Numbered from the stretch's first letter, positions 1 to 8,967 are shown. The stretch: DNA of 64,000 nucleotides from Oscillospiraceae bacterium (GCA_004555865.1 SFJO01000010.1:43597-107596); one strand, 5' to 3'. Translations and numbers: made by a program. The notes: generated by a model not told the origin, from the sequence alone.

Positions 1-229
1 CGGCGGGCGGCTCGTCCGGCGCGAGGTACATATGCACGATGACCTGATCCCGGGGCTTGTCCAGCAGATCCTGCTCAATCAGGTCCACATGGGCAATGGC
101 TTCCACCTGGGTTTCCAGGTCGCTGTAATCCTCAATGTAAATTCCGCCGCCGGAAATGCCGGTGGCAATGGCCTCAGCCTCTTCGGCGCGGGCCTTCGGC
201 ACAGTGATGCGGATATCGGTCCATTCCAT
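1..229 (-). CDS. prmA: Ribosomal protein L11 methyltransferase, N-terminal part (cut by window edge)
   Basis: The reverse strand encodes a protein beginning MEWTDIRITVPKARAEEAEA with GISGGGIYIEDYSDLE further in, which matches the N-terminal substrate-recognition domain of PrmA, the SAM-dependent enzyme that trimethylates ribosomal protein L11. Only about 76 residues are in the window; the catalytic Rossmann domain lies beyond position 1. The start at 229 follows a GGAGGAACC ribosome site on the reverse strand. A start five bases inside gives a different frame with no similarity. In clostridia prmA commonly sits near dnaJ or rsmE, but that context is out of view. Confidence 0.85.
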   Translation of the reverse strand, partial: MEWTDIRITVPKARAEEAEAIATGISGGGIYIEDYSDLETQVEAIAHVDLIEQDLLDKPRDQVIVHMYLAPDEPPA

Positions 230-334
230 CCTGGTTCCTCCCAAAAACGGCCTCGCTGCCCTCCGGGCGGCGCTGCCGGTTGTTTTTTCCGTTTCGGCCC
301 GGCGGCACATCCGCCGGAGTTCCGATACAGAGAC

Positions 335-367
335 AGTATATCATATTCCCCGCTGAAATGGTATAAT
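335..367. promoter_or_regulatory. Divergent promoters for prmA and the acetyltransferase
   Basis: Two extended -10 boxes lie back to back. On the plus strand TGGTATAAT (TATAAT at 362-367) points towards the acetyltransferase. On the minus strand TGATATACT (TATACT, plus-strand 335-340) points towards prmA. Neither has a good -35 box, which is usual for TGn-type promoters. The rest of 230-450 shows no gene. Confidence 0.6.
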
Positions 368-450
368 AAAGTGGGCAAGGTCGCAGCCTTTCCGGCGCGT
401 TTCCCCCTTTGCGGGAGTAGCCCTGATTCTTTCCAGAGAGGAGCTGTGCC

Positions 451-1056
451 ATGAACTGGCAGCTGATCGACAACAACGAAATGGAGCGCATCCACGTGCG
501 GGAAATGCACCGGGATTTTCCCCCCGGCGAGCTGAAGGGCGTGGATGTGATGGAGCGCCTGCGGGCCGACGGCTGTTACTGGCCCTACGCCTGCTACGAC
601 GAGGCGGGCCGGCTGCTGGCCTACGCCTTTTTGTGCGGTCTGCCGGGCGAGCCGAACGTGCTGCTGGATTATTACGCCGTTCTGCCCGCCGTGCGCTGCC
701 GGGGCCTTGGGGCCGAACTGCTGGCCCGGCTGCGCGGGGTGTGCGCCGGGCGGTGGCAGGGCATCCTCATTGAGGCTGAGGACCCCGCCGAAGCCCCGGA
801 CGAGGGGCTGGCCATCCGCCGTTTGGGCTTTTACACCCGGGCCGGTGCCCGGATGCTGAAGTGGGAAAGCCGGGTATTCGGCGTGCACTACCGGCTGTTC
901 TGCCTGCCCTGCGCCGAGAAGGACGCCCCGGCCGCCGAGGACGATGCCCTGGTGGGCAGCCTTGCCCGCCTGTACCACGAGATGGTGCCCGGCCCGCTGT
1001 ACGGCCCCAATGTGGCCTTCTGGCGGGCGGACGCCCAGCGCCCCGCCTTTGGCTGA
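451..1056 (+). CDS. GNAT family N-acetyltransferase
   Basis: A 201-residue cytosolic protein with the GNAT fold. The acetyl-CoA pyrophosphate-binding motif A is seen as RCRGLGA at residues 82-88, preceded by the beta-4 strand VLLDYYAVLP. The substrate cannot be read from the sequence. The C-terminal 60 residues, with many aromatics, extend beyond the minimal 150-residue GNAT domain. The start follows AGAGAGGAG with good spacing. It appears monocistronic, flanked upstream by an extended -10 promoter and downstream by a hairpin with a T-run. Confidence 0.8.
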   Translation: MNWQLIDNNEMERIHVREMHRDFPPGELKGVDVMERLRADGCYWPYACYDEAGRLLAYAFLCGLPGEPNVLLDYYAVLPAVRCRGLGAELLARLRGVCAGRWQGILIEAEDPAEAPDEGLAIRRLGFYTRAGARMLKWESRVFGVHYRLFCLPCAEKDAPAAEDDALVGSLARLYHEMVPGPLYGPNVAFWRADAQRPAFG

Positions 1057-1126
1057 CCCACACCCGCGGGCGGCTGCCCCTTTCCTTCGGCCTTTTCTTC
1101 CTATATAATAAATGGTTGTAGGAAAA

Positions 1127-1163
1127 TCCCGGCGGCACCACCCGCCGGGACCTGAAATTTTTT
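1127..1163 (+). terminator. Hairpin with T-run after the acetyltransferase
   Basis: TCCCGGCGG (1127-1135) pairs with CCGCCGGGA (1142-1150), and six T follow at about 1158-1163. A TATAAT box at 1104-1109 lies just upstream, so the hairpin could instead act as an attenuator in the leader of the glycosyltransferase gene at 1210. Confidence 0.5.
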
Positions 1164-1209
1164 CGGCCTGCCGCGCCCTCTGCGCCATGCCGTTTTTTGG
1201 AAGTGTACC

Positions 1210-2187
1210 ATGAAACAATTGCTCAGTTTTGTCATTCCCTGCTACCACAGCGCCGAAACCCTGCCCGCCGTGGTGGAGGACATCCGCCGCACCGTGGAGG
1301 CCGACGGCCGCTACGACTTTGAGGTGATTCTGGCCAACGACAACCCGCCGGACGAAACCTGGCAGGTCATTCAGCAGCTGGCCGCCGCCGACCGGCGGGT
1401 GAAGGGCCTGTGCATGATCCGCAACTTTGGCCAGCACGCCGCCCTTATGGCCGGTTACCGGGCCAGCCGCGGCGACATCATCATCAGCCTGGACGACGAC
1501 GGCCAAACCCCGCCGGATCAGGTGTTCAAGCTGGTGGACGCGCTGGACGGCACGGTGGACGCCGTGTACGGCGACTACCCCGCCGACCACAAGTTTGCCA
1601 ACCCCTTCCGCCGCTTCGGCAGCAACGTCAACGACAAAATGGCCGAGTGGCTGCTGAAAAAGCCCAAGGGGCTGTATCTGGCCAGCTACTACGCCGTGCC
1701 CCGCTATGTGATGGATGAGGTCATCCGCTACCAGGGCCCCTATCCCTATGTGGACGGGCTGGTGCTGCGCAGCGCCGGGCGCTTTCGCAATGTGCCCGTG
1801 GCGCACAAAGACCGCACCGTGGGCCAGAGCGGCTATTCACTGAAAAAGCTGCTGGGCCTGTGGCTGAACGGCTTCACCTCCTTCTCGGTGGTGCCGCTGC
1901 GGCTGGCCACCCTGGCGGGCGCGCTGTTTGCCTGTGCAGGCTTTGTGTTTGCGCTGGTGACCATCCTCCGCAAGCTGGTTCTCGGGGCCGCCATTGACCC
2001 CGGCTGGACCAGCATCGTCTGCCTGATGCTCATCATCGGCGGAATGCTGATGGTGATGGTGGGCCTGGCCGGCGAATACATCGGCCGCATTTATGTAAGC
2101 ATGAACGCCGCCCCCCAGTACGCCCTGCGCCAGACCTGCAACCTGGAAGAGGACAACGCCGCCCCCAGACAGACGCCCACGCTTTGA
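1210..2187 (+). CDS. Family 2 glycosyltransferase with C-terminal membrane anchor
   Basis: A 325-residue protein. The N-terminal GT-A domain opens with LLSFVIPCYHSAETLPAVVE, has the acidic sugar-nucleotide region NDNPPD near residue 44 and the DXD motif in SLDDDGQTPP (Asp 95-97). Two membrane helices follow at about 236-258 and 268-292. This layout is that of polyprenyl-phosphate sugar transferases (DPM1/GtrB/ArnC type), which load a hexose onto a lipid carrier at the inner face of the membrane. The gene is followed 66 bases later by a GT-C membrane protein, which would use such a lipid-linked sugar as donor. The actual sugar is unknown. Confidence 0.85.
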   Translation: MKQLLSFVIPCYHSAETLPAVVEDIRRTVEADGRYDFEVILANDNPPDETWQVIQQLAAADRRVKGLCMIRNFGQHAALMAGYRASRGDIIISLDDDGQTPPDQVFKLVDALDGTVDAVYGDYPADHKFANPFRRFGSNVNDKMAEWLLKKPKGLYLASYYAVPRYVMDEVIRYQGPYPYVDGLVLRSAGRFRNVPVAHKDRTVGQSGYSLKKLLGLWLNGFTSFSVVPLRLATLAGALFACAGFVFALVTILRKLVLGAAIDPGWTSIVCLMLIIGGMLMVMVGLAGEYIGRIYVSMNAAPQYALRQTCNLEEDNAAPRQTPTL

Positions 2188-2253
2188 ACGCCGGGCCGAA
2201 CGGCGGCCTGCTTTTGGCCCAAACGCCGCTTTTCACAACACAAAGGAGACTTT

Positions 2254-3996
2254 ATGCGCTCGGATTCTTCCCGCCGGGACCTTTTTGGGCCCGGCCTTCT
2301 TCTGGCGGCGCTGGCGCTGCTTTTGTGGCGCTGCACCCTTACCTTCTGCTGGTCGGACGAGGGGTTCTATCTGGCGCTGGCCCATCGGTTCTGGCTGGGC
2401 GACCTGCCCTTCGTGGACGAATGGAACACCGCCCAGCTGTACGCGCCCTTTCTGCTGCCCTTTTACGCCCTGTGGCGGGCCGTGACCGGCGGCACCGCGG
2501 GCATTTATCTGGCCGCCCGGGTTACGGCGGTGCTGCTGCAGTTTGCGCTGGCCTTCGCCCTTTACCGGGCGCTGCGGCCCCGGGGCCGCGGCACGGCGCT
2601 GGCCGCCGCCCTGCTGGTGCTGGTGTACGCCAAGGCGGGCATTGGGGGGCTGAGCTACTACACCCTGTGCTATCTGTTTTTCGGCACCGGGCTGCTGCTT
2701 TTTTACATCGCCTGTGAGACCGGCCCCGCCGCGCGAACCGGCCTGTGCTTTGCCGCCGGGGCCGTGATGGCGCCGGCCGTGGTGTGTATGCCCTATCTGG
2801 CCGTTCTGTGGGTACTGCCGGCAGCGGTTCTGCCGCTGCCTTCCGCCCGCGGGCGGCGGGGGCCGGTGCTGGCCTTTCTCGGCGGCACCGGGGCGGCGGC
2901 GCTGGTGTATCTTGCCTGGCTGCTGCACCGGGTAAGCCTGAGCGAACTTCTGGAGTACCTGCCCTTTGTGCTCATGGACCCGGACGGATCGAACACGTCT
3001 CTTCCGGTGCTGGCCCTCAAGGCGCTGGTGCAGCCCTTCTACCAGTTCCGGTTCGGGCTGCTTTTCTGGGGCGGAGCGCTGGCTGCCAGCCTGCTGCTGC
3101 CCCGGCTGCGGCGCGTAACCCCCGCTTCGGCCCTGTCCGTAAAAGTGCGCCGCCTGCTGCTGGCAGCGGCGCTGGCCGGCTTTGTGGTGAACCTGCTCAC
3201 CAGCGGGGATATGCTGGGCAAGGCCCATCTGGCGCTGTGCCTGCTGGCGGTGCAGTGCTGGCTGCTCACCCCGCCGGCCCGCCGCCCCGTGCGGGAGGCC
3301 CTCTGCTTTTTCCTGCCCGGCTGGGCCTTCGGGCTTGTGTGGCAGGTGGGCAGCAACACCGGCTTTTCCGGCATGACGCTGGGGTTTGCCCTGGCCTGCG
3401 CCGGGGCCGCCCCCATGGTGGGGGCCTGCCTGCACTGCCTGCGCGAGGAGGGGGTGCTTTCCCGCAGCACCGGCTGTGCGCTGGCGGCGCTGGCGCTGTG
3501 TGTGCCGGTGCTGCTCAGCGGTTGGCAGCGGCTGGCGCTGGAATACCGGGACGCCCCCCTCAGCCAGTGTACCCAGCGGCTGACCAGCGGCCCTGCAGCC
3601 GGGCTTGTCACCACACCGGAGCACGCCGCCCAGTACACGGCCATCTGCCGGGCCTTGACCGAGAGCGAGAGCGACGGCCCGGTGTTCGTCACCGCGCTGG
3701 CCCCTTGGGCCTACCTGTGCACCGACCGGCCCATGGGTGCCTCCACCAGCTGGCGCACCTATCTGGACAGTGAACTTTTGGAGGTGTACTACCGGCAGCA
3801 CCCGGAGCGCTTCCCCACCACCGTTCTGGTGTTGGACGAGGCCGTGGGCGGGTACACTTCCACCCTTCAGCCAGAGGAAAACCCGCTGCCCAACCAGAAC
3901 TCCGGCCGTGAGGACGGCTTTCTGACCCTGGAACTGGCCCGGCGCGGCTTCACGGCGCACACCACCCCGGTGGGCACGGTGTACGAGGCCGGGTAA
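2254..3996 (+). CDS. Polytopic GT-C (GT39-like) glycosyltransferase
   Basis: A 580-residue membrane protein with about ten hydrophobic helices and a soluble C-terminal tail of about 140 residues. The first periplasm-facing loop carries SDEGFY (34-39), the acidic motif expected of GT-C enzymes that use lipid-phosphate sugars (PMT/ArnT superfamily). The start follows AAAGGAGA. Its position just behind a GT2 lipid-sugar synthase suggests a two-step system that decorates an envelope glycopolymer or protein. The acceptor cannot be inferred, and sequence identity to named families is low by eye. Confidence 0.7.
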   Translation: MRSDSSRRDLFGPGLLLAALALLLWRCTLTFCWSDEGFYLALAHRFWLGDLPFVDEWNTAQLYAPFLLPFYALWRAVTGGTAGIYLAARVTAVLLQFALAFALYRALRPRGRGTALAAALLVLVYAKAGIGGLSYYTLCYLFFGTGLLLFYIACETGPAARTGLCFAAGAVMAPAVVCMPYLAVLWVLPAAVLPLPSARGRRGPVLAFLGGTGAAALVYLAWLLHRVSLSELLEYLPFVLMDPDGSNTSLPVLALKALVQPFYQFRFGLLFWGGALAASLLLPRLRRVTPASALSVKVRRLLLAAALAGFVVNLLTSGDMLGKAHLALCLLAVQCWLLTPPARRPVREALCFFLPGWAFGLVWQVGSNTGFSGMTLGFALACAGAAPMVGACLHCLREEGVLSRSTGCALAALALCVPVLLSGWQRLALEYRDAPLSQCTQRLTSGPAAGLVTTPEHAAQYTAICRALTESESDGPVFVTALAPWAYLCTDRPMGASTSWRTYLDSELLEVYYRQHPERFPTTVLVLDEAVGGYTSTLQPEENPLPNQNSGREDGFLTLELARRGFTAHTTPVGTVYEAG

Positions 3997-4168
3997 CGGT
4001 GCACCGCGGGCGGGTGTGCCTGCGATATATTTGCCTTATCTGCGCTATTTTTAGCACAATCATCTTTCTTCGTCATTTCTCACATCATTTTTTCGGCACG
4101 GCCGAGGCGCGCCATGCAAAATGCGCAGGAAGCGCCGTCCAAGCGGCCCGGCGCGGTGTGCCCTCCGG

Positions 4169-4197
4169 TTGATTTTTGCCGAAGAAACGGTTATAAT
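4169..4197 (+). promoter_or_regulatory. Sigma-A promoter of the cytidylate-kinase-like gene
   Basis: TTGATT (4169-4174), a 17-base spacer and TATAAT (4192-4197). The predicted transcript has a leader of about 175 bases. The rest of the 380-base gap 3997-4377 shows no coding signal upstream of this promoter. Confidence 0.75.
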
Positions 4198-4230
4198 GGC
4201 CAGGAAAATGAATTTGGGTGTCTGCCTGCG

Positions 4231-4268
4231 GCGGCCCGCCGGGAAGCTTCGTCCTTCCGGCGGGCCGC
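4231..4268 (+). other. Long hairpin in the 5' leader
   Basis: GCGGCCCGCCGGGAAG (4231-4246) pairs almost perfectly with CTTCCGGCGGGCCGC (4254-4268), with one bulged G. Only three T follow, so it is a weak terminator at best and may be an attenuator or a stabilising structure ahead of the kinase-like gene. Confidence 0.45.
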
Positions 4269-4377
4269 TTTGTGCCGCAGGGGCCGCCGTGCGCCGGGGC
4301 CTCCCGGCCGATCTCTCAGGGCCGGTGCCCGCGCGGTGCAGCCCGCACGCCGGCCCTTTCAAAGGAGGAAGGAACCT

Positions 4378-4965
4378 ATGCCTTACCGCATCATCACCAT
4401 CAGCCGCGCCCCCTACTCTGGCGCACGGCACATTGCCCGCCTGGTGGCCGACAAGCTGAACCTGGCCTACTACGACAAGGAACTGATCACCCTGGCCGCC
4501 AAGGAGAGCGGCCTGTCGGAAGAGGCCATCGCCGCCAGCGAAACCCAGCGCAGCAGCAGCCTGCTGTACAGCCTTTCCATCCTGGGCAGCCAGCTGCCCC
4601 TGGCCGACCAGGTGTATCTGGTGAAGAGCCGCGTCATCAAGCAGGTGGCCGAGGAAGGCCCCTGCGTCATCGTGGGCTGCTGCGGCGACTATGTGCTCAA
4701 CAGCCGCAAGGACGTGCTCAACGTGTTCCTGTACGGCTCGGAGGATCTGCGCGTCGCCCAGGGCCAGGCCGAGGGCCTGCTGCCCGCCGACCACGCCGCG
4801 GCCCTCAGCGTGCTGCACAAGGCCGACCGGAAAAAGGCCGACTACTACCTCTACTACACCCAGAACCGCTGGGGCCAGGCCCAGAACTACGACCTGTGCC
4901 TGAACGCCGAGCTGGGCGCGGACCTGTGCGCCCAACTGATCGAGGACGCCTATACAAAGGGCTGA
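4378..4965 (+). CDS. Cytidylate kinase-like family protein
   Basis: 195 residues of the Cytidylate_kin2 type: ITISRAPYSGARHIARLVAD followed by LNLAYYDKELI reproduces the P-loop and following segment of this family (normally SRxxGSGGxxIA...YDxELI). Here the loop reads PYSGAR, lacking the classic GxGK, so nucleoside-monophosphate kinase activity is doubtful. The family is widespread in clostridia and mostly uncharacterised; it is distinct from the essential CMP kinase Cmk. The start at 4378 is set by AAAGGAGGAA. The MATE gene follows 59 bases later, so the two may be co-transcribed. Confidence 0.75.
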   Translation: MPYRIITISRAPYSGARHIARLVADKLNLAYYDKELITLAAKESGLSEEAIAASETQRSSSLLYSLSILGSQLPLADQVYLVKSRVIKQVAEEGPCVIVGCCGDYVLNSRKDVLNVFLYGSEDLRVAQGQAEGLLPADHAAALSVLHKADRKKADYYLYYTQNRWGQAQNYDLCLNAELGADLCAQLIEDAYTKG

Positions 4966-5024
4966 GAACCCGCACGCAAACTTTTGGGGCCATTTGCGCC
5001 CCCCCGTTTTACGGAGGAATCCCC

Positions 5025-6440
5025 TTGAACGAAACGAAACAGAACGTACAGGCCGCCCCTGCGGCCGAAGCTGCCGCACCCCGGCAGGAAAACAAGATGG
5101 GCACCATGCCCGTCAACAAGCTGCTGATCAGTATGTCGCTGCCCATGATGGCCAGCATGCTGGTGCAGGCGCTTTACAACGTTGTGGACAGCATCTTCGT
5201 CTCCCGCGTGTGTGAGGACGCCCTCACCGCCGTGAGCATGGCCTTCCCCATCCAGACCCTGATGATCGCCGTGGGCGTGGGCACCGGCGTGGGCGTAAAC
5301 GCCCTGCTGAGCAAATCCCTGGGCGAAAAGAACTACGGGCAGGCCAACCGGGCCGCCACCAACGGTCTGTTCCTGAATGTGATCGGCATGCTGGTGTTTA
5401 TGGTGTTCGGCCTGGTGGCCAGCCATTTCTACTACACGGCGCAGACCGATGACCCCGAAATCATCGCCTACGGCACCAGCTACCTGTTCATCATCTGTGT
5501 GTTCAGCCAGGCCCAGTTCATCACCCTGATGCTGGAAAAGATCCTGGTGGCCACCGGCAATACCTTTTACAGCATGCTGGGCCAGATGGCCGGCGCCATC
5601 ACCAACATCATTCTGGACCCCATCATGATCTTCGGTATGTTCGGCCTGCCCGCCATGGGCGCGGCCGGCGCCGCCATTGCCACCGTGCTGGGCCAGTGCG
5701 TGGGCTTCGGGCTGGATCTGTGGTTCAACCTGCGCTTCAATAAGGAAGTGGAGCTGAGCTTCAAGGGCTTCCGCCCCCACGGCACCACCATCCGCCGCAT
5801 TTACAGCGTGGGCGTGCCCTGCATCGGTATGCAGTCCATCGGCAGCGTTATGGTGCTGGGCATGAACAGCATCCTGATGAACTTCTCCAGCACCGCCGTG
5901 GCCTTCTTCGGCGTGTACTTCAAGCTGCAGAGCTTTGTGTTCATGCCCGTGTTCGGCATGAACAACGGCATGGTGCCCATTCTGGGCTACAACTACGGTG
6001 CCCGCAAGCCCAAGCGGATGCTGGCCACCATCAAGCTGGCCACCGCCTACGCCACCGGCATCATGCTGGTGGGCGTGGTCATCGTGCAGCTGTTCGCCGC
6101 CCAGCTGCTGGGCATCTTTGACGCCAGCGACGCGTTGCTGGCCATCGGCGTGCCCGGCCTGCGCATCATCTGCCTGAGCTTTATCTTCGCCGGCATCTCG
6201 GTGGTGGGCAGCAGCGTGTTCCAGGCGCTGGGCCACGGCTTCCTCAGCCTGTGGGTGTCGGTCATCCGTCAGCTGGTGGTGCTGCTGCCGGTGGCCTGGG
6301 CCATTGCCCATTTCACCGACCGGCTGGAACTGGTGTGGCTGGCCTTCCCCATCGCCGAACTGGTGGCGGTCACCCTGAGCAGCCTGTTCCTCACCAAGGT
6401 GTACCGGCAGGTCATCAAGCCCATGATGAACAACGCCTGA
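5025..6440 (+). CDS. MATE family multidrug/cation exporter
   Basis: 471 residues with twelve hydrophobic helices in the two-bundle MATE arrangement. Typical family segments are PVNKLLISMSLPMMASMLVQ, YNVVDSIFVSRV and the second-half LGYNYGARKPKR. MATE proteins expel cationic drugs or metabolites in exchange for Na+ or H+. The start is a TTG at 5025 behind GGAGG with seven bases of spacing; no ATG gives a better N-terminus. The first 30 residues are a soluble Ala/Gln-rich extension. A strong terminator follows at 6537. Confidence 0.9.
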   Translation: MNETKQNVQAAPAAEAAAPRQENKMGTMPVNKLLISMSLPMMASMLVQALYNVVDSIFVSRVCEDALTAVSMAFPIQTLMIAVGVGTGVGVNALLSKSLGEKNYGQANRAATNGLFLNVIGMLVFMVFGLVASHFYYTAQTDDPEIIAYGTSYLFIICVFSQAQFITLMLEKILVATGNTFYSMLGQMAGAITNIILDPIMIFGMFGLPAMGAAGAAIATVLGQCVGFGLDLWFNLRFNKEVELSFKGFRPHGTTIRRIYSVGVPCIGMQSIGSVMVLGMNSILMNFSSTAVAFFGVYFKLQSFVFMPVFGMNNGMVPILGYNYGARKPKRMLATIKLATAYATGIMLVGVVIVQLFAAQLLGIFDASDALLAIGVPGLRIICLSFIFAGISVVGSSVFQALGHGFLSLWVSVIRQLVVLLPVAWAIAHFTDRLELVWLAFPIAELVAVTLSSLFLTKVYRQVIKPMMNNA

Positions 6441-6536
6441 CCTTCCGCTTTGTGCCATCCCGGCCGATCCGGCCGTTACAAAAGGGAATTCTGCCCAAAT
6501 TTTGCATTGCAGCTTTGTGCGGTATTTCCGCGAAAA

Positions 6537-6570
6537 ATGCCCTGTCGGAACTTCCGATGGGGTATTTTTT
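6537..6570 (+). terminator. Rho-independent terminator after the MATE gene
   Basis: A 12-14 bp stem, with ATGCCCTGTCGGA (from 6537) pairing with TCCGATGGGGTAT (to 6565) through some G-T pairs, runs straight into TTTTT. Confidence 0.85.
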
Positions 6571-6574
6571 GTGC

Positions 6575-6580
6575 TATACT
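6575..6580 (+). promoter_or_regulatory. Extended -10 promoter for the DUF308 gene
   Basis: TGCTATACT (TATACT at 6575-6580) is placed about 60 bases before the start codon. TTCCGA at 6552-6557 with a 17-base spacer is only a weak -35 and overlaps the preceding terminator. Confidence 0.6.
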
Positions 6581-6643
6581 ATAGTTGTGAAATTGTGCCC
6601 GGCGTCGCTTTCCGGCCCGGACGGACAAGGGAGGGCGTTTTCC

Positions 6644-7330
6644 ATGTTCAAGCAAGCCAAGGCCGGGCTGCTGCTTTCCAGCGCGGCCTACCTCATTCTG
6701 GGCGTCTGCCTCATCGGCTGGCCGGACCTCTCGGTCAGCCTGCTGTGCCAGGGCTTCGGCGCGGTGGTGCTCATCTCCGGCCTGGTGCAGGTGTGGCGCT
6801 ACCTCCGGCGGGAGGGCAACCCGTTTTATGCCTATCTCAGCCTGCTGTACGGTGTTGTAGCTGCCGCGGTGGGCGTGGCGCTTATCGCCTGGCCCAAGCT
6901 GTTTCTCAGCGTGCTGCCGGTGGTGTTCGGCCTGTTCCTGATTGTGGACAGCATCGGCCGCCTGGGCCAGGCGCTGGATTTGAAGGCCGTGGGCTACGGC
7001 CGCTGGTGGTTGTACCTGCTCACCAGTCTGGTGAGCATTGCCCTGGGTGCGTTCGTGCTGTGCAATCCCTTCCAGACGGTGGAGGCCATGGTGATGGCGC
7101 TGGGCGTGATTCTGGTGCTGGAGGCCGTGCTGAACCTGGTTGGCACCCTGTTCGCCAGCGTAACCGTGTGGCGCTTGGGCCGTGCGATGGAAAAGGCACA
7201 GGCCGAGGCCCGCGCGCTGGAGGAAGCCGCTGAAAACGCCCAGGCCGCCGACAAGGCCGAGACGTTCTTCCGCGGGGAAGAAGGCCCCGTAGTGGATGCA
7301 GACGCCCACCCCGTGGAGGATGAGAAGTAA
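6644..7330 (+). CDS. DUF308 (HdeD-like) membrane protein
   Basis: 228 residues. Six short hydrophobic helices arranged as three hairpin pairs (about 8-70, 72-122, 130-180), with GVCLIGWP and GVALIAWPKL repeats, as in the DUF308/HdeD family. HdeD of E. coli is linked to acid resistance at high cell density, but the clostridial members have no assigned function. The C-terminal 50 residues are a charged, Ala/Glu-rich cytosolic tail. The start at 6644 follows GGGAGGG. Own promoter and downstream hairpin suggest a single-gene unit. Confidence 0.75.
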   Translation: MFKQAKAGLLLSSAAYLILGVCLIGWPDLSVSLLCQGFGAVVLISGLVQVWRYLRREGNPFYAYLSLLYGVVAAAVGVALIAWPKLFLSVLPVVFGLFLIVDSIGRLGQALDLKAVGYGRWWLYLLTSLVSIALGAFVLCNPFQTVEAMVMALGVILVLEAVLNLVGTLFASVTVWRLGRAMEKAQAEARALEEAAENAQAADKAETFFRGEEGPVVDADAHPVEDEK

Positions 7331-7355
7331 AGCCCCGTTGTTTCTTCGTGCTTTA

Positions 7356-7384
7356 CGCCCGGCTGCCCTGGCCGGGCGCTTTTC
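7356..7384 (+). terminator. Terminator after the DUF308 gene
   Basis: CGCCCGGC (7356-7363) pairs with GCCGGGCG (7371-7378), followed by CTTTTCC. Confidence 0.6.
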
Positions 7385-7459
7385 CTGCCCGGAAACCGGG
7401 CACCGATCCATTCGTTTATTTTTGCCCTGCCCCGCAGGGCCATTCAAAAGGAGAATACC

Positions 7460-8857
7460 ATGCAATACGATCTGATCATCGTCGGTGCCGGCCCGGCCGG
7501 CATCTTTACCGCGCTGGAGCTGCTGCGCAAGGGCGGCCAGAAAAAGATCGCCATCTTTGAAAAGGGTCAGCCCGTGGAAAAGCGCCACTGCCCCAAAGCC
7601 GAGGTGGGCCACTGCCTCAACTGCAAGCCCTACTGCCACATCACCACCGGGTTTTCCGGCGCGGGCGCTTTTTCGGACGGCAAGCTGAGCCTCTCCCACG
7701 AGGTGGGCGGCGACCTGCCCAGCCTGATCGGCGAGTTCAACGCCCAGGAGCTGATTGACTACGCCGACAAGATCTATCTGGAGTTCGGCGCAGACACCCA
7801 TGTGGAGGGCGTGAGCGACGGCGAGGAGATCAAGGAGATCCGCAAGCGGGCCATTCAGGCCGGCCTGAAGCTGGTGGACTGCCCCATCCGCCACCTGGGC
7901 ACCGAGAAGGCCCAGCAGCTATACTATTCCATCCAGCAGTATCTGGCCCAGCAGGGCGTAGAGCTGTTCTTCGGAGTGGAGTGCCGCAATCTGGTGCTGG
8001 AAAACGGCGTGTGCACCGGCGTGCAGATCGCCGACCACGGCGTGGAGCGCCAGGTGTTCGGCAAGGAAGTGGTGGTGGCCACCGGCCGCCGCGGCGCAGA
8101 CTGGCTGGAGCGGCTGTGCGCCGAGCATGGCATCGGTCACAAGCCCGGCACCGTGGACATCGGCGTGCGCGTGGAGTGCCGCAACGAGATCATGGAAACC
8201 GTGAACCGGGTGCTGTACGAGTCCAAGTTGATCGGCTACCCCCAGCCCTTCAAGAATAAGGTGCGCACCTTCTGCCAGAACCCCGGCGGCTTCGTCAGCC
8301 AGGAAAACTACGACAATGACCTGGCCGTTGTGAACGGCCACAGCTATAAGGACCTGAAGAGCCCCAACACCAACCTGGCCATTCTGTGCAGCCACAATTT
8401 CACCGAGCCCTTCAACCAGCCCATTGACTATGCCCGCAAGGTTGGCGAACTGACCAATATGCTGGGCGCGGGCCACATCATGGTGCAGCGCTACGGCGAC
8501 ATTCTGGACGGCAAGCGCACCTGGGCCAAGGAACTGGCCTTCTCCAACGTGCGGCCCACCCTGAAGGACGCGGTGGCCGGCGACATCACCGCCGCCATGC
8601 CCTACCGCAGCATGATCAACATCATCAACTTCATCCAGATGCTGGATCATGTGGTGCCCGGCTTCGCCTCCACCGAGACCCTGCTGTACAGCCCCGAGCT
8701 GAAGTTCTACTCCAACCGGGTGAAGATGGATGAAAACCTCGACACCAACATCCCCGGTCTGCACTGCCTGGGCGATTCCTCCGGCTGGACCCGCGGCCTG
8801 ATGATGGCCAGCGTGATGGGCGTGCTCATGGGCCGCAAGCTGGCCGAGCGGCTGTAA
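7460..8857 (+). CDS. NAD(P)/FAD-dependent oxidoreductase (COG2509-like)
   Basis: 465 residues. An N-terminal Rossmann dinucleotide fold is shown by DLIIVGAGPAGI (GxGxxG at 9-14), and a C-terminal FAD-binding segment LGDSSGWTRGLMMAS closes the protein. This matches the uncharacterised FAD-dependent dehydrogenase group COG2509. Four cysteines cluster at residues 44, 52, 55 and 59 (C-x7-C-x2-C-x3-C), which could bind a metal or an Fe-S centre; this is an inference. The start follows AAAAGGAG. Flanked by terminators on both sides, so probably monocistronic. Confidence 0.8.
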   Translation: MQYDLIIVGAGPAGIFTALELLRKGGQKKIAIFEKGQPVEKRHCPKAEVGHCLNCKPYCHITTGFSGAGAFSDGKLSLSHEVGGDLPSLIGEFNAQELIDYADKIYLEFGADTHVEGVSDGEEIKEIRKRAIQAGLKLVDCPIRHLGTEKAQQLYYSIQQYLAQQGVELFFGVECRNLVLENGVCTGVQIADHGVERQVFGKEVVVATGRRGADWLERLCAEHGIGHKPGTVDIGVRVECRNEIMETVNRVLYESKLIGYPQPFKNKVRTFCQNPGGFVSQENYDNDLAVVNGHSYKDLKSPNTNLAILCSHNFTEPFNQPIDYARKVGELTNMLGAGHIMVQRYGDILDGKRTWAKELAFSNVRPTLKDAVAGDITAAMPYRSMINIINFIQMLDHVVPGFASTETLLYSPELKFYSNRVKMDENLDTNIPGLHCLGDSSGWTRGLMMASVMGVLMGRKLAERL

Positions 8858-8909
8858 GCCGCTCGCGCAGGCGCTGTCAAGCCACCCGCTGAACCCAAAT
8901 TAAAAAAAC

Positions 8910-8967
8910 AACGGCGCTTCTTCCAAAGCCCGGCTCATAGCCGCGGCCCGGAAGGGGCGCCGTTTTT
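8910..8967. terminator. Bidirectional terminator
   Basis: AACGGCGCTTCTTCC (8910-8924) pairs with GGAAGGGGCGCCGTT (8950-8964). T-runs lie on both strands (TTTTT at the plus 3' side and seven T on the minus strand), fitting the convergent oxidoreductase and HAD genes. Confidence 0.85.
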
